Shown here piece by piece: positions 27,401 to 40,445 of a stretch of DNA of 64,000 nucleotides. Under the pieces are notes generated by a model, which had not been told where the DNA came from, did no database searches, and saw only the letters and a program-made list of their open reading frames with translations. Made by a program: the position numbers and the translations under genes. Numbering within the stretch: position 1 is the stretch's first letter; every line of letters starts with the position of its first letter. Origin of the DNA: Apostichopus japonicus (taxonomy: Eukaryota; Echinodermata; Holothuroidea; Aspidochirotida; Stichopodidae); NCBI RefSeq assembly GCF_037975245.1, contig NC_092562.1, positions 19,915,054 to 19,979,053 on the forward strand, written 5' to 3'.

Positions 27401-30400
27401 ATTGACTTCATCAACTGGGGTAACCAGGGGACAGATTACCCAGTTGGGATGTAGAGCAAACGTTAATCCCAGAGGCAATAAACATGACTCTACCTACAAA
27501 CCTAAAGAGGATGCGGCAGTGATCTAGTATAGTCTTACCGTGTATATCCAAACTAGTGAAAAAGAAATTAAATGCCTGCCTCTCATTCTCTCTCTCACCC
27601 TCTATCACTACATCAGCAGCACTGGAGGAAATAAGCGCTGATAAATTATTAATAAATTGAATTTGCCATGGGAGAGGCAGATAGGAAGACAGAAGGGAGG
27701 GGGGGGTGGGGATATATTGATTGATTGATTTATTTTAAGGAAATTGTTGATTTATGATGAAATGGCAAGGAATTATCAAAATACTTTTTGTAAAGTGAAG
27801 AATAAATATAAGAAGAAATGAGGAACAAAATGTGGGGAATAGAAATTGATTAATTGATTTCGTCTGAGTAAATTGTTGATTTATGATGAGAAGTGGAAAA
27901 GAAGAAAATTAAGAGGGGAAAAAGAAGATGAAGAAGAAGAAGAGGAGGAAGAAAAAAAATGAATATTTGAAAGGAAAAATGCTGTCAAAATATACAGTAT
28001 CAGATGTTCTGTTTGTCAAGAAAACATTTATTGTTGTTGTGTAACAGATTATGGAAATCCAAGTCATTGACGTCCGGATTGTTACTTGGAGCGCGGTTCA
28101 AGCATTTTGTTACCGGATCATTTAAGAGTGCAAGAGATGTCATCCTGTATAGATTACATCGATATTGGTATTAAACAGGTTGATTGTGACAAGTCTCATA
28201 AAAAATCCCAGCTGGATTTTTAGAATGATTTGAAGGTAATTCTTCAAAATTTGATATCATATTCTCTTATAAAGAGACCACATTCATCTCTCTTTTATTA
28301 ACTCTTTGTCTAGTATCCTTTATAAGATTTATCCCTTTTCAACGAACCCTCTATTTCCTCATATTTTATTTATTACTGTCCCTGGGGATTTTTTAAAGAC
28401 TTATCTCTCAGACTCAGTACTACCTGTATCAATTCCATCACTTTGTCAAATGCTTCATTTAAACTCAACTTTTTTTTATTCTTGACTTTTTTTTTGTGTG
28501 TGACATTTCCTGAGATTTATCAACTCTTAAAAATAAAAAAAAAAGGTGAAAAATGAACCCTAAAAAATATAAAATATATAAGTTACAAAAATGGAAAACA
28601 AAGGAAGGGTTTGAGTTTCATTTGAAACCATATCCAGTTATGGCCCCACTGAGATCCTTAGAAATTTAAGTGAAACCCCTGGTTGTGCAATAATTTTTGG
28701 GGGTCGTGACCTTCTTTTAACTCCTCTCTTAGTTTTGATAGCGTCATAACCAGCTCAGCCTGTTGAAGTTTCACTAATATCTGCCAGTATCAGAGTTTTC
28801 AGAGTCCAGTGATGTGCCATCTGGTCCCCTTTTGGATGAGAAAGAAAGAAGAAAAAAAAAAGAAGCTCAACTCTGTTTGATCCCACCCACCAGTCCTTTC
28901 GTCATCATAATCCCTGCTTTTTGCTCCCCAGCCAAAGCAGACAGATCTGTTGGCCATAACGACCATCTTTTGATTACCTCCCAGTCCATCATACATTCCA
29001 ATTGCAATTGTTAAAAAGTTCTTTCAGGCTTGCAGGAGCCTAAATTTGTAATTATATTTTTTAAAGAGCCCAAAAAATAATAAACTATGACGTGTGAAGG
29101 ATGGCTATATCAGTTCTCGATAAAGGGGTGAAGATTGAGCGGGCAGCGTGCCCTCCGATGACATCTGCTCTGTGTCGATCCCAGAGAATCCTGATTCGGA
29201 GTAACTTTATCCTGATTGCTTCGACCTGATATTACCGGGAATAAAGAGGCAGAGTTGTTAATAAACATTGTATAAATCTTTGCTGTTGGATTAAACCAGA
29301 TCCCATTATTGATGAAACAGAATGTCTATTTTTAAGCTATACAACAACTAATAGAAACCCAATCAAGTTTTAACAGTTGTGTAGTTACAGAGACTTCATT
29401 TTAAGGGGGGATGGTGTTTGTATACTTCATACCTTCCGGTGAGAAGTGATCTGTTTCTCCATCTTTAATTACACGTTACTTTTCATTACTTAATTGATAT
29501 CCTCTGTGTGTTCCTCTGGTTGGTTAGTGTTCCAATAATATTATAATTTGGTCAGTGAACCTTCTACTAAACATAGACCTTTAAAGCAGTACGTCAACAA
29601 AGTAAGTAAGTTAATATTCTGCTGTGTATGTATATTTATTTTCATATATTTGACTGAGAAAAAAAATTCCTGGGCGTCCACCTAGCAATGTCCTCTTTGC
29701 TTTTGTGTAAGTTTGTTGATTTTTGAAAATCCAACAAAATCTTATCGTATCCAGGTGCTAAGGCATAAGTGATACATTGCACATTCAGATTCCAGGTCCC
29801 AATTATGAATACTTGAGGTATTTTAAATCCATGTACTACTAGTCAGGCCTTAAGAATGTAAGGAGCAATCACTCTGCTCTAGGTGCTATTAACCAACTTC
29901 AGCAAGCAGCCACCCGAAGCCACAAACTGTTATAATTGTTAACATACTACTACACAATATGATGTACTGAACAGGTATGGTATGTTTTCACAGTGTGTTT
30001 ATACTGGCAGAATTTGTACCATTCTATTTTCAGGGAAGATGTATGGGGAGAGCTGCTTGTATCCAGTTCAAATTTTGTTATTATAAGAAGAGAAGCAGAT
30101 ATTATTTATATAAAAGGAGACAAAAATCCATTCCCCCATTCTCAGGAAATGTTTGTGAGCCACGTGCCTGCTGTATATGGTTGGTGCTGATGCAAACTAA
30201 GCGATTTGATATCGGTGCAAGCGGAAATAAATTGCAACTGTTATTAACTTGATGTATATATGTTCCTTTATGGAAGGAGCAGCCTCCATACGGTTCATAA
30301 ATGAACGTTTGTTGGCAGTTCTGAAGAGCTCAAATTTGACTTCACAAGCATGTACACGCATGATTGTTGAGTGTTAGTTATAGAGGGTGATGGTGCGTAT

Positions 30401-32430
30401 AGCGACCCTTTAATCACCATCACAAGTTTAATCAAACGGAAGTTATTGTTTATAACATCCTAACAAGTGACACCAACTAATTTCACTGTTTGATTGTCTA
30501 TATAGTGTCAGTTTGCTGCCTTTTTTGGTGCTCTTGTTGGTGAATTTATGCACATTACAAGCTTCTCATAGTAGATCTGTATAATTAAAGTAGAGCTATC
30601 ATTTGTAGCTAGCTATCTTTAGAGTAGCTGCCAGGGTTTCATGTCACTCCAAGAATCAAACTAATGAGAAAACACAACATTGACGTGATCCATATGTGAG
30701 AGCGTGTTCTGCAAACATGTGTTAAAATTTGTACAATGAGAAAAACTAAAATCTATGTTGCACTAATTTTGTTGCATCAGAATTGCTTTCATTTCGCAAG
30801 CAACTCCTTCTCATGTGTTGGGATTCCCATTCCGAATCTGACTGGAACATGTGAAATCTCGCACGTGCTGGTTATATGTACTCCTCATTGTGTACATGGA
30901 GTAAACATTCATGACACAGCTATCTTAAAACTTTCATGTGTTGGTTAATCCATTTATTACCAACTTAAATATGAGGTGGACATCCAAGGCAAAGCTATCT
31001 TAAAAATAAATTCATAACCAACTTGAATGTAAGACAAAGAAGCATATATTTACTCCAAATTCCATGCACACTCTCGAATCATAATTCAAAGATCTTCTTG
31101 GGAAATAATATGTATCTCTATTGAAACTTGATCTACAAGACAAACATGAAGTTGACAAGAAGGAATCTTTGTGAAATATTAGTTTATTGGTAGGGGGAAG
31201 GGGGGTTTGGGGGGGGGGAGGAGGAGGGAGAAAGGGAAGAAGGGAGAAGAAGTGAGATTCCCAGGCACATATTCTTCCAGAAGAGTTAGATGGTTTTCAA
31301 TGTATGATTTAACAGAGTGTTGAGACTTCCTCCCTCTTCTAAACCCCAAAGTAATGATTGAATTGGGGATGTGTGAAGAAACAAAAACTGGGTTAATTGA
31401 CAAAATTCTACTTCAGAGCTACTTTAACATCCGGGCCCCTTAGTTTGTTTTTTTCACGAAGAGTACCGGGTAAACAATATACTAGATTTATCCCCAAGGA
31501 TCCTCGTGGGCATGTACTGGGTACAGAGAGGGGTGTCACGAAAAGACATGTCAGTATTACGTTACAATAGATAACTTAACAAAAGAGGACCCTTCGGAAC
31601 GATGTTGGGCCTCTTCGAGTTCTTCAGGCCACCCATAAGTAGGTAATGTCCCTATAGTCAGTGTCAATTGTTGTATAAGTACTTTTTTATCAATCCTAAC
31701 TGTGGGAGTATTAGTATTAATCTTTGAGCTTTGGGTTTTGCTTCTTTGGGTTCAAATATATTCATTTCCCCATTTTTTTTTTCTTGACCACAAAGACATA
31801 TATATGTACATTTGTCACATTTGTAAGAGAGTGAAGCATTTAATACTCATCTTTCTGCTTATCATATCAAGGTATCTATTATGGTTCCTTGTATGTAATC
31901 TTTGCAAACATCAGTCCTTCACTCCAGGGATCCTTCCCCTCTTTTTGCTCATCAAATATGGGTTTCCTCCTCCTCCTCCTTGTGGTCTCTGATGTGTGAA
32001 GCAGGTGCGGCCTGTATCAAAGGGTTGATCTCTGTCTAACCGTTCTGCTTCATGGAGTCAGTTCTCCCCTGGAGGTGAAGCCAGGCCTGGTTACTGATTG
32101 TGTTTAAAGGCAAACTGGGGTTATCTTTTATATCTCCGTGCACCCAGGTGGTATCGACTTCGGAAATGTATAAGGGAGGTGTCAATTAACCAATTTAGTA
32201 TGATGACCAGGTAGCTTTGCTTGAGAGAGGCTAAATGAAATTGCCCTGCTTATTGTATTTGCAGAAAATTTACAGATGGCACTGTGATTCAAGGAAAGTT
32301 TTGATAGACCTTGATGTAAGAACTAGATGTATGATCGGTTGACCAAGATGTGATCTGTACTTTCAGAAAAAAATCAAAAAATCAAAATGAAGCTTCTCTC
32401 CCTCTACTAATCACTAGATCTCTGTGGTAC

Positions 32431-32462
<32 letters not shown>

Positions 32463-33980
32463 TTATAGATATCACCCATTCTTAATAGTATTCATCCATC
32501 GTGAAAGAGTGTTTTTCTGTATATTTGAGATTTACTTTGATAAGAGTACGATATCAAAGCCAAAAGTGCAGCCATTCAAAACAGTCACAAACTGTAAGCT
32601 CCTTATAAAATTAGTTTGGAAAACAAGAGTACAGTGAGCATGTAGAGACAAGTTAGTTCATTCTCGGTAGTATACACACGTGTACATGCACATCACACAG
32701 CGATTCATAGCCCAAAATGTTGTTTTCATACATGTGTAAAGAGCATGTATAATTGGAAATTAATAATACATACAGTAAATAGTCTTATGCATAACAGTAC
32801 CTCTTGTTGTACCTCACCAAACAGTGCTGAAAGAATCAGATCAATTTCACTGTAAAGGGTACTCATGCTTCTAAAATCCTTCATACCCCACTTTTCTCTA
32901 GCTCAGTTAAATATGCAGGATTGTTGTCTCAATATATCGCGTTGAAATACTCCAGCAGGCGATTATTGTCAGACGCTTTCAGCATTTTCTTCTTGCGATC
33001 TCAATATTTCTGCCCCCCTGAACACGATAAAGCAGAAATGCTTAACAGAAATCAATCTGTGCTTTTTAAGTTAAATGGTGTTAAGTAAACTGGTTAGCAG
33101 CGGGAGGAAAGAGAGAGAGAGAGAAAAAATTGTCACATTGGGAAAGAGGAGAAGAAAAGAAAAGGAAAAAGGAAAAAAGAGAAAGAATAAGCAAAAGAAA
33201 AGACTAAGACTTTGAAAGACTACGAAATTTGTGTCACAATTTTGTAAAGTCGGTTTAGATTTCTCAATTCTCTTCAAAAATAGTTGAAGATTATTTCTCC
33301 GGAGCCAAAGAGGGGCCATATCGTGCTTTTCACTAATCGTGATAAATCTTTGCAAAGCCATGAAAATCAGTGTATTGATTGACTAAGAGATGAGATAAAA
33401 TGTTTTAACTGAAGGGGATTGGAGGGGGGGGGGGAGAGTAGTAGCGTCTGAATTTTAAATTAGGGAATTGATCTTTTATAGAGGTTGTTGAAAAGGGGAA
33501 CAGAGTTATCCATTTCTGTATGACTGATGTTATCTCACTCTGTGTGAGGCCCTTGGATTTGTCATTACAACTATTTCTGATGCCGAATGTATCAACTTTT
33601 TTTTCCTTTTTTTTACTACAGAGCAAGATTTTATAGTTAAAATCAGATTTTTAAAATATTTTTTTATTAAATGATCTTGCTCAAATCTATGATTAGGTGT
33701 ACTATTACTGAAATCCCATAGCAGTACACTTCATTTGTTAAGTGTATTTCCAAAAGGAAAGGAAAAAACAAAAAAAGGGTTGAAAAGTTGGATTATTTGT
33801 ATCCTAGTATCCTTGAAGGTTGGGGCATGTAGAAAACTGATCAGTGTGTTACTGTGTGAGGGAATGTGATGGAGGATTGTACGACTGAGAGGTAATGGAA
33901 GGAGACTTCTGTGTAGAGGGTGAAGGTGTGGCCATGATTTACCTGATGCTGTATAATAATTTCAAATTTTGTTATTTACT
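24491..33980. other. Probable intronic DNA, no supported exon
   Basis: The sequence is AT-rich and unique-looking, with G runs near 25189-25198, 26517-26535, 27701-27710, 31200-31222 and 33421-33434 and an AT dinucleotide array at about 32430-32453. Two patches, 28040-28170 and 29090-29260, have a more complex and GC-balanced sequence than their surroundings and would be reasonable places to look for conserved non-coding elements. A purine-rich stretch lies at 33100-33190. Confidence 0.4.
32430..32453. repeat. AT dinucleotide microsatellite
   Basis: Twelve AT repeats, followed by ATTTATATATTTATA. Confidence 0.9.
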
Positions 33981-34055
33981 TCGCTCCTCGCTTACCTGTC
34001 TCCTCACAACCTTAGCACCTCATTCTACCGTGCCTATAAAGTCCTGGTAAATAAA
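33981..34055 (+). repeat. Dispersed short repeat, copy 5 (full-length type)
   Basis: It reads CGCTCCTCGCTTACCTGTC, TCCTCACAACCTTAGCACC, TCATTCTACCGTGCC and ends CCTGGTAAATAAAT. It shares these blocks in order with 34676-34744 and 24420-24490. The unit is about 70 bp. It may be a relic of a small transposon or SINE body. Confidence 0.6.
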
Positions 34056-34263
34056 TAACACTGTGCGCCCTCTATGACCGGACCCCCCTTCCGGTCCCTC
34101 CTCCTTTTTCATTCTACCATTCCAAGTGCCTACACGCATATTTTTCTTGTGGATAGTTTCCTTGGAAAATTGTCTTGGTTTTCTTCGACGATCGCCGGAA
34201 GTTTTTTAGCTTCGGATCTTTAGAAGTTTGACAGTCCTTTCCTGACCGATAAGTATCCTTTTT

Positions 34264-34293
34264 GGTTCCTTGCTTTTTGCAAAGCAAGGAACC
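34264..34293. repeat. Perfect 13-bp hairpin next to a GT microsatellite
   Basis: GGTTCCTTGCTTT (34264-34276) and AAAGCAAGGAACC (34281-34293) are exact reverse complements around a 4-base loop. A conserved-looking stretch CTATGCATTCAACTTGGC and a GT array (about 34310-34332) follow directly. The arrangement resembles an end of a dispersed mobile repeat, but no element boundary could be set. Confidence 0.6.
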
Positions 34294-34309
34294 TATGCAT
34301 TCAACTTGG

Positions 34310-34332
34310 CGTGTGTGTGTGTGTGTGTATGT
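34310..34332. repeat. GT dinucleotide microsatellite
   Basis: A run of GT with one TAT interruption follows the hairpin and the short AACTTGGC sequence. Confidence 0.85.
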
Positions 34333-34675
34333 GTTCAAGTTTGATACCTTATGGGGTACTATACGAGTTTCAGCATTACTTACAGGGTACACATTCCTTA
34401 CGGGGAACAAATTCAGTACCCCGTAAGGACACTGTACATTTTCAATGCAACTATCAGGCTGAAACATCTCTCTGACAACCCCTCTTTGTTAATGCCTGTT
34501 CACACACCTCCATACAATTGACCTTCACGCTTGATTGAACTTGAGCAGGTTCTTAATTACTGCCACCATTTTGCCTTGTGCAGTTCTAATCTGCCCCAAA
34601 CTATTGCTTTCAATGCAGTGTAGAAATTGTGCTGTTGGAATAATGACAGAGGGAAAAGGATGTATTTACTCTGCA

Positions 34676-34744
34676 TCCTTGCTTACCTGTCTCCCCACTA
34701 CCTTAGCACTAATGCTCTACCATGCCTAGAGTGATCTGGTAAAA
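34676..34744 (+). repeat. Dispersed short repeat, copy 6 (full-length type)
   Basis: TCCTTGCTTACCTGTCTCC, CCACTACCTTAGCACTAATG, CTCTACCATGCCTAGAGTG and ATCTGGTAAAAT lie in the same order as in the copy 700 bp upstream (33981-34055). Confidence 0.6.
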
Positions 34745-37194
34745 TTTCAAGTTACAACGCAAAGTGTTATAACTTCTTTAGCAACTTTATATAAAGTGCT
34801 TTCCAAAAGTCATTGTTTTATAGATCCATACAGCAGAGAAAAAATGTTTATCCTGAATCGGTAATTAGTGAGAACTGGCATTGGTGTGCAGTAAAGAGAT
34901 AGAAGTAATATCATTACTGTAACAAGTTACATTTGATGTATATCTTAGACACTAGTGTGGTATTTTCAGCACTTTTTTGTCCTCGCCATATGTAGGCCTG
35001 CATCATGTCTGCACTTGGCTTAGGTTGGTAAACGAATGATACACATTCAACAATGATACAACTGGTCATGATTTATTTGTAACTAGTAACATAGCTTGCA
35101 AATATAATCAATTAAATTTCCAGAATGTAGGCTTTAACTAAGGCATTTATAAATACATTGGTTCTTCAATACAAATCGTAACTCGAAAACCCCGGGCACT
35201 GGTAATTGAGGAAAAGATTAGTGTAATTTGTACACTAATTGCATGGAACTGCCACGAAAAATATACAAGAAAGTATGGGATCATTTTGAAGCTGTGATGG
35301 TGAGTGTTCCTCTTATCTTAATTAAGTATGTAATAAGGCCTATTGAACACTTTGGCGAAGTAGGCACTTTGATTAATAGGGAGCTCCAATGATTTGCAGA
35401 GATTCATCAATTTATCATTTTAAGTAATTCATATTTTCTTACCTCCAAATGGTTAATTTTGTGGGGCCAAGAATCTCTTCATCAAGTAATTACCCATTCT
35501 TTTTCATATGTCTGGCTACTTAACTTGAATATTTTGTTTGAAGAAGTACAGAGCACAATATTGCATAAAACAATAGTTTGCTTTATTAACTCAAGTATGT
35601 TTCATTAAGCAGGGAAAACCATTGATCACCAAGCCAATAACAGCAAACTATTATTGTTTATTTAGTATAATACTTCAGTAATTTGTTACAGTAGGCAAAG
35701 GACTTAACATTTAGGGGTCTTGCATTATTACAAAAACTGTATGCATCATTGGAATATAATTTTGTATGTACATCACTGAGAATATAGTTATGGATATTGC
35801 ATTGAAAAATGTTTGTTTGTATTACACAGCCGTGGCAGAAATTTGTTACAAACTGAGAATTCCATTGGTCATCAATTATGAATGGCTGACTACCCACAAT
35901 TGGCTATAGATATACTCTGGTAAGTCACCTTTAATTGTTATTGATGCATGCACATATAATCAAGTAATATGGACATGAATTCACCTGAAAATGTTTTGCC
36001 AAGAGTGGTGGCATTTGAGTGGTGTATAGTCAAACCATTTGAAAGGCTTTTGCGGGAGGTTACAGGGACTTTGTGTGTTCAGATTTTAGGTGCATTTCTC
36101 AACCATTTAACACCTTGTAAAATGGGTTTTGAAACAATTGCTCATAAGTAACATTGTGCTATATTCAGAAAGCTATACATACCATATCTATGGATTTTTT
36201 AAGCTTTCAACTTTTGGATGTCTAAGTTTATCTATACATTGACTAATTGAATAAAATTCATAATATGACTGTATTGCCTCCAGTTTACAAGGTCACACAA
36301 AATCTGTGAAGGAAAAAGGCTGGATTTAATACTAGGTTGATTTAGTGTTGATATGAAGGCAAAGATTTTTGGGCAGTGTAAAGAAGTTTATAATACAGAA
36401 GGTAACATTACCAATGAGAACTACACTGAGGAGTTGACTTCAGCACTTAATTCAATAAAAATGCATTCATGACATTGAGCATAGCTTAAATGAACATACC
36501 TAAAAAGGCTAGAAGATTGAGTATTCTGAATTGCACAAAAATGCTCTATTATTGTGACATATCAAAGCAAAACATTAGCTTTAAATTAAAAAAGTGTCTT
36601 AGTACATTCTGCTGAATAACTGAGTGCTATTTGTCATAAACAACATTTGGGAATGGACCTTTACAATTTATTAATCTACTCACACAATTTCATATGCAAC
36701 TTGTAGAATTAATTACACTTTTTCAACATGTCCCAGAGTGGATATGTTGAAATTGATTGACAAAGTACAAATGTTTATGCAATAGAAAATGTGATCAAGA
36801 TAGATGTTGGTGTTATAGGTTTCACATTTCACCAATATGCAGGATTTTAGAATGAACTCACTAGCATGTAGTAAATCTGTACATTATTTTATAGCAACAA
36901 ACTTGTATGACAAACTGAATTTAGAAATATTGGTAAGGGAAGTAGAAAATGAGGTATCAGTTTAATTCCCAGCTCTGTCAAGCAATGCTTACAATTTTTT
37001 CATGTAGTTTTCCTACTGGGGCGTACATATTTTTCCAGGTGGGGGGGGGGGGACGCTATAGATGATGAGACTGACTGTTGTGTATGGCCTAGTTAGAAAC
37101 CAAAATAAATGGGGGAGGTGAGAGCTACAGAAGTCAGGGAGAGGTAAAAGTCATAATATATCCACACATACAGAGAAGTTATATAATCACACCC
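34745..37194. other. Unique-looking AT-rich DNA, no supported gene
   Basis: No exon, RNA gene or clear repeat was recognised. A G run lies at about 37040-37052. Confidence 0.45.
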
Positions 37195-37700
37195 TACTGT
37201 AGAAAAATTATAATTACAGTTGATTTAGTAACTAGAAATGGGATACCTTCATGGTAAATTACATGGAAAGGGTTGAAGAGATGTCTTTGTTGCTTAAGTG
37301 GGTCATTTGGGAAGCTGTTGGTAGTAAAATTTGGTGTCTGAGAGTGGGGCCAGGGGGGGGTAGTGGACAAAGGGTTCCACCTTTCCCCTTTAAGAAATGT
37401 TTGGAATTTTTGTAGCAATTAGATGCAATATTTACTGGTTCTCTCTCAGTACAAGTCATTGCATATTTGAAGTTAATATCTGCAGGTAGGGATACTTGGG
37501 GGAGTGGTCCAAGGGGGGGGGGGGGGTAGGGTGTCCACCTCCCCTTTTGGAATGTTTTGGATTTTATAAGGCCCTTGATATAAGATGTTGCAATGTTTAT
37601 TGGTCATTTCCCAGTGCTAATTGAATCATTTGAATTTAGTATTTGCAGAGATGTGGACCTAAGGGGGGGGGGGGGGGATGCAGTATTTTGGATTAAATCA
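37195..37700. repeat. Diverged tandem repeat, about 150-bp units, with G runs
   Basis: The phrase TTTGGAATTTTTGTAGC...GATGCAATATTTACTGG near 37401 recurs as TTTTGGATTTTATAAGG...GATGTTGCAATGTTTATTGG near 37554, and again in part near 37684. Each is preceded by a G run. The same phrase underlies the tandem array at 56830-57500, so the two arrays share an origin. Confidence 0.5.
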
Positions 37701-39235
37701 GTTGGAAAGTATACAGGGTCTATGTGAACTGCAAAGCAGTATGAATAGTGTTATCCTTATAGGAGGGAAGAATTACAACTGTATGAGTTTTTAACTTTTT
37801 CCTGTAGTTAATAATTTACAAATCATTTGTAAAGCTATCAGTAATCTTCTTCAAAATGGAAAAATAGCCTTCAGAACTATGGGTGCAGGATTTGGTAAAG
37901 GTAGTATCAACAACAAAATTGATTCATTGATCCAATTCCTTCTTAATTGATAAAGTTTCTTCAAGGATTGGAGTAGTGTTTAATCATTGTTATTATTCAG
38001 TTGTTTCAAAATACTACATGAGACAGTACATAACATACCTGTACAAACAGGGGATTCTTGGGGTTCAGACAACCTGCCCCCCCAAAAAAAAAAAAAAAAT
38101 TGTAATAAATAAATAACAAATAATTAAATAAATAAATAAAATGATAATAATAAATAAAAATAGCAATTAAAACAATGAAAAGCAAATAAATGAAAATTAA
38201 CTGAATAAGTATATAAGAAACTTTCCACGTTTTACATTTTGTTCTTTCAAATTGCTTTAAATGTACTTCAGTATGGTTAAAATATTCCAATCTGTGTTTT
38301 GCAATAAAGTGCCTCCCAGCTTAACTTAGTTCTACTTTGAGGTTAGCCATAATTAGTACCCCGATAATTTAGGGAATGCTTTGAGCTATATTTTATATTT
38401 GCAAGTACTGTATGCAAGGGTTTCATTAAAAGCTGCTAACTGGTTATTTTTTGCCTTTTATGCAAAAAACAAGACATAGCAAACCTATGTGATATTCTAA
38501 TCATTAAATGTAAGTTGTTAGGATAACTTGTGGATTTTAGCATTTGAATGTTTGTAACATATATTTTTTGAGTGCTTGAAAATGTAAACACTTGAACAAT
38601 AGGGAAAGCAAGAAATAAATTTGGTAGAGGCCTATAGCATACTGAAGTATATCTTCTGCCACTTTGCTAATGTGTACGTTTACTAAATTCAGTTCCTCAC
38701 CAAATTATCAGTTGTATAGGATCCTTGACTTCATTTACATGTCTCTGATATATGTCTAATGACAGTTGGATACAGTATAATGCCTGAAATTGTTAATTTT
38801 GTTTCATTGTTTGATATTAGTTCACACTACAATGGACCACTTTAAACTATATGGTGTAAATCTGCTGTCTAAGACTGAATCAAACAGGAAGTAACTTGAA
38901 TGGTCCGCCGTTATTGCTTTGTTTACTATGGATTAAGACTTAATTGAGATGAAGGTTAATTATATCTTGTCAATGCTTAGCAGTCCTTTTACTGTTAATC
39001 CTCCCAATAAATGTCATGTTAATTCTTGAAATCAAATGAAGTTTTACCAGATATTTTATCATTACAAGAAAATTAAGAATAATAGGCATTTAAGTACATT
39101 TGCTTTTCCAATTTCTGTTAGGACTTGTACATTGCACTGGTCATCAACTTTTCATTTTCTTACACTGCATAAATATCATGTGAAGGAGCAAAGTATATGT
39201 TAAAGCAGCTTTTTGAGGTTGATTGTCAAATTACC
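37701..39235. other. AT-rich DNA with an A run and TAAA-type simple repeat
   Basis: A C run followed by an A run (38078-38099) leads into AATAAATAAATA-type sequence to about 38160, which could be a retroelement tail or simple expansion. No gene is supported. Confidence 0.45.
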
Positions 39236-39239
39236 AAGA

Positions 39240-40310
39240 ATTTTCCAGGCACAATACTTCTGTAATGGTAAAGGGAATACAAAGCAATATCTCCATACAT
39301 CTTATGTACTAAGGACTCTGGCCAGTGTGGCAATATCTTCTTACATTCTACCTATTTAGGCACTGATTTGAATTGATTTATTTTGTGTATGCATTCAAGT
39401 ACAAATACATAATTAAGTATAATTAAGCATATATACACAGGGTACTAGAAAGACAAATAATAAATGTTTAACAACGCTAGCAACCTTAACAAAAATTAGG
39501 AAATGAGAAATAACAAAAAAACAACACTTGTGATAATGGTCCTATTGTTGTACCTGCTATGTATGTGTTGAGACACTGGCCGGTGTGACAGCACCTCCGT
39601 ACAGGTTATGTTTAGAGACAAAGCTCAGTGTGACAACATACCCAAGGATGGATACATGTTAGATACAATGGCCATTGTGACAGTATTGTAGAGACGTGCA
39701 TTGAGTTACAGGTCAGTGTTAAAATACCTCCATACATGTTGTATTCAAACACTGGTCAGTGTGACAGTATCAATATGCATGTTAGTGTATAGAGACAATT
39801 AAACCATTGTGACAATTTATCTCTGATACATGTGAGTGTATTGAGATAATAGAATGTCATTATAATTTTAATGTGTTGAGACACATGCCAGTGTTGAGAA
39901 TTGGCAAATGTGACAATATCTCCATCCATGTATTTAGACAATGACCATTATGATGATATCTCCTCACATGTTATTCTTAAAGACAAAGGCCAGAATGACA
40001 ATACTGAAGTTAAATGTATTGACACGGGCCAGTGTGACAATATTTTTATTCATGTTTTGAACACAGTTCATTGTCCCGGTATCTTCACACATGTTATGTA
40101 GACTGACAGTAAAGAGAGACAAAAGCCAGTGTGATCATTAAATTTGTACAATATCCTCATGCAAGTCATGTATTGAGAACATGGCCAAATTGTGATCATG
40201 AATAGTAATTCATTGAGACACATGCCGGTGTGACAATATCACTTTACATTTTATGTATTGAGACACTAGTTTGAGAGTATCTCCAAACATGTTTTGTATT
40301 GATCACTCAA
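39240..40310. repeat. Degenerate minisatellite, units of about 40-60 bp
   Basis: The pattern GACACTGGCCAGTGTGACA, AATATCTCCATACATGTTATG and GTATTGA repeats with many substitutions. The GTGTGACA core occurs near 39583, 39629, 39675, 39757, 39806, 39907, 40031 and 40225, among others. The open frame at 39901-40101 is a by-product of the array. An outlying copy lies at 41588-41836. Confidence 0.65.
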
Positions 40311-40364
40311 ACTGTTGATTAACCTTCACTGCTCTCATGTTAAGGCTCTAATGAGCTCCCCTTT

Positions 40365-40445
40365 AGTAATAATAATAATAAATGAGACTTATATAGCGCC
40401 AAATCAGTAAACAACAGTTACTGCTCAAAGCGCTTTACAAAGAAA
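40365..40445 (-). mobile_element. 3' fragment of a tRNA-derived SINE (inferred)
   Basis: A TAA array is followed by ATGAGACTTATATAGCGCC, a short spacer and CTCAAAGCGCTTTACA. The 3' end of the fuller SINE at 51486-51890 has the same layout (TAA array, CACAGTTCTTATAAAGCGC, CTCAGTGCGCTG). Read on the - strand, both end in a TTA-type tail. The tRNA-like head is absent here. Confidence 0.5.

Noticed and set aside
29977-30252. Overlapping + strand frames with Cys-rich peptide after two acceptor-like AGs
   Set aside because: Two different frames overlap, the cysteine pattern matches no domain I know, and the acceptors lack a matching phase-1 exon with a clear donor.
34114-34467. 117-codon open frame on the - strand
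   Set aside because: It runs through a GT microsatellite (His-Thr repeats) and the hairpin, so its length comes from repeat DNA, not from coding pressure.
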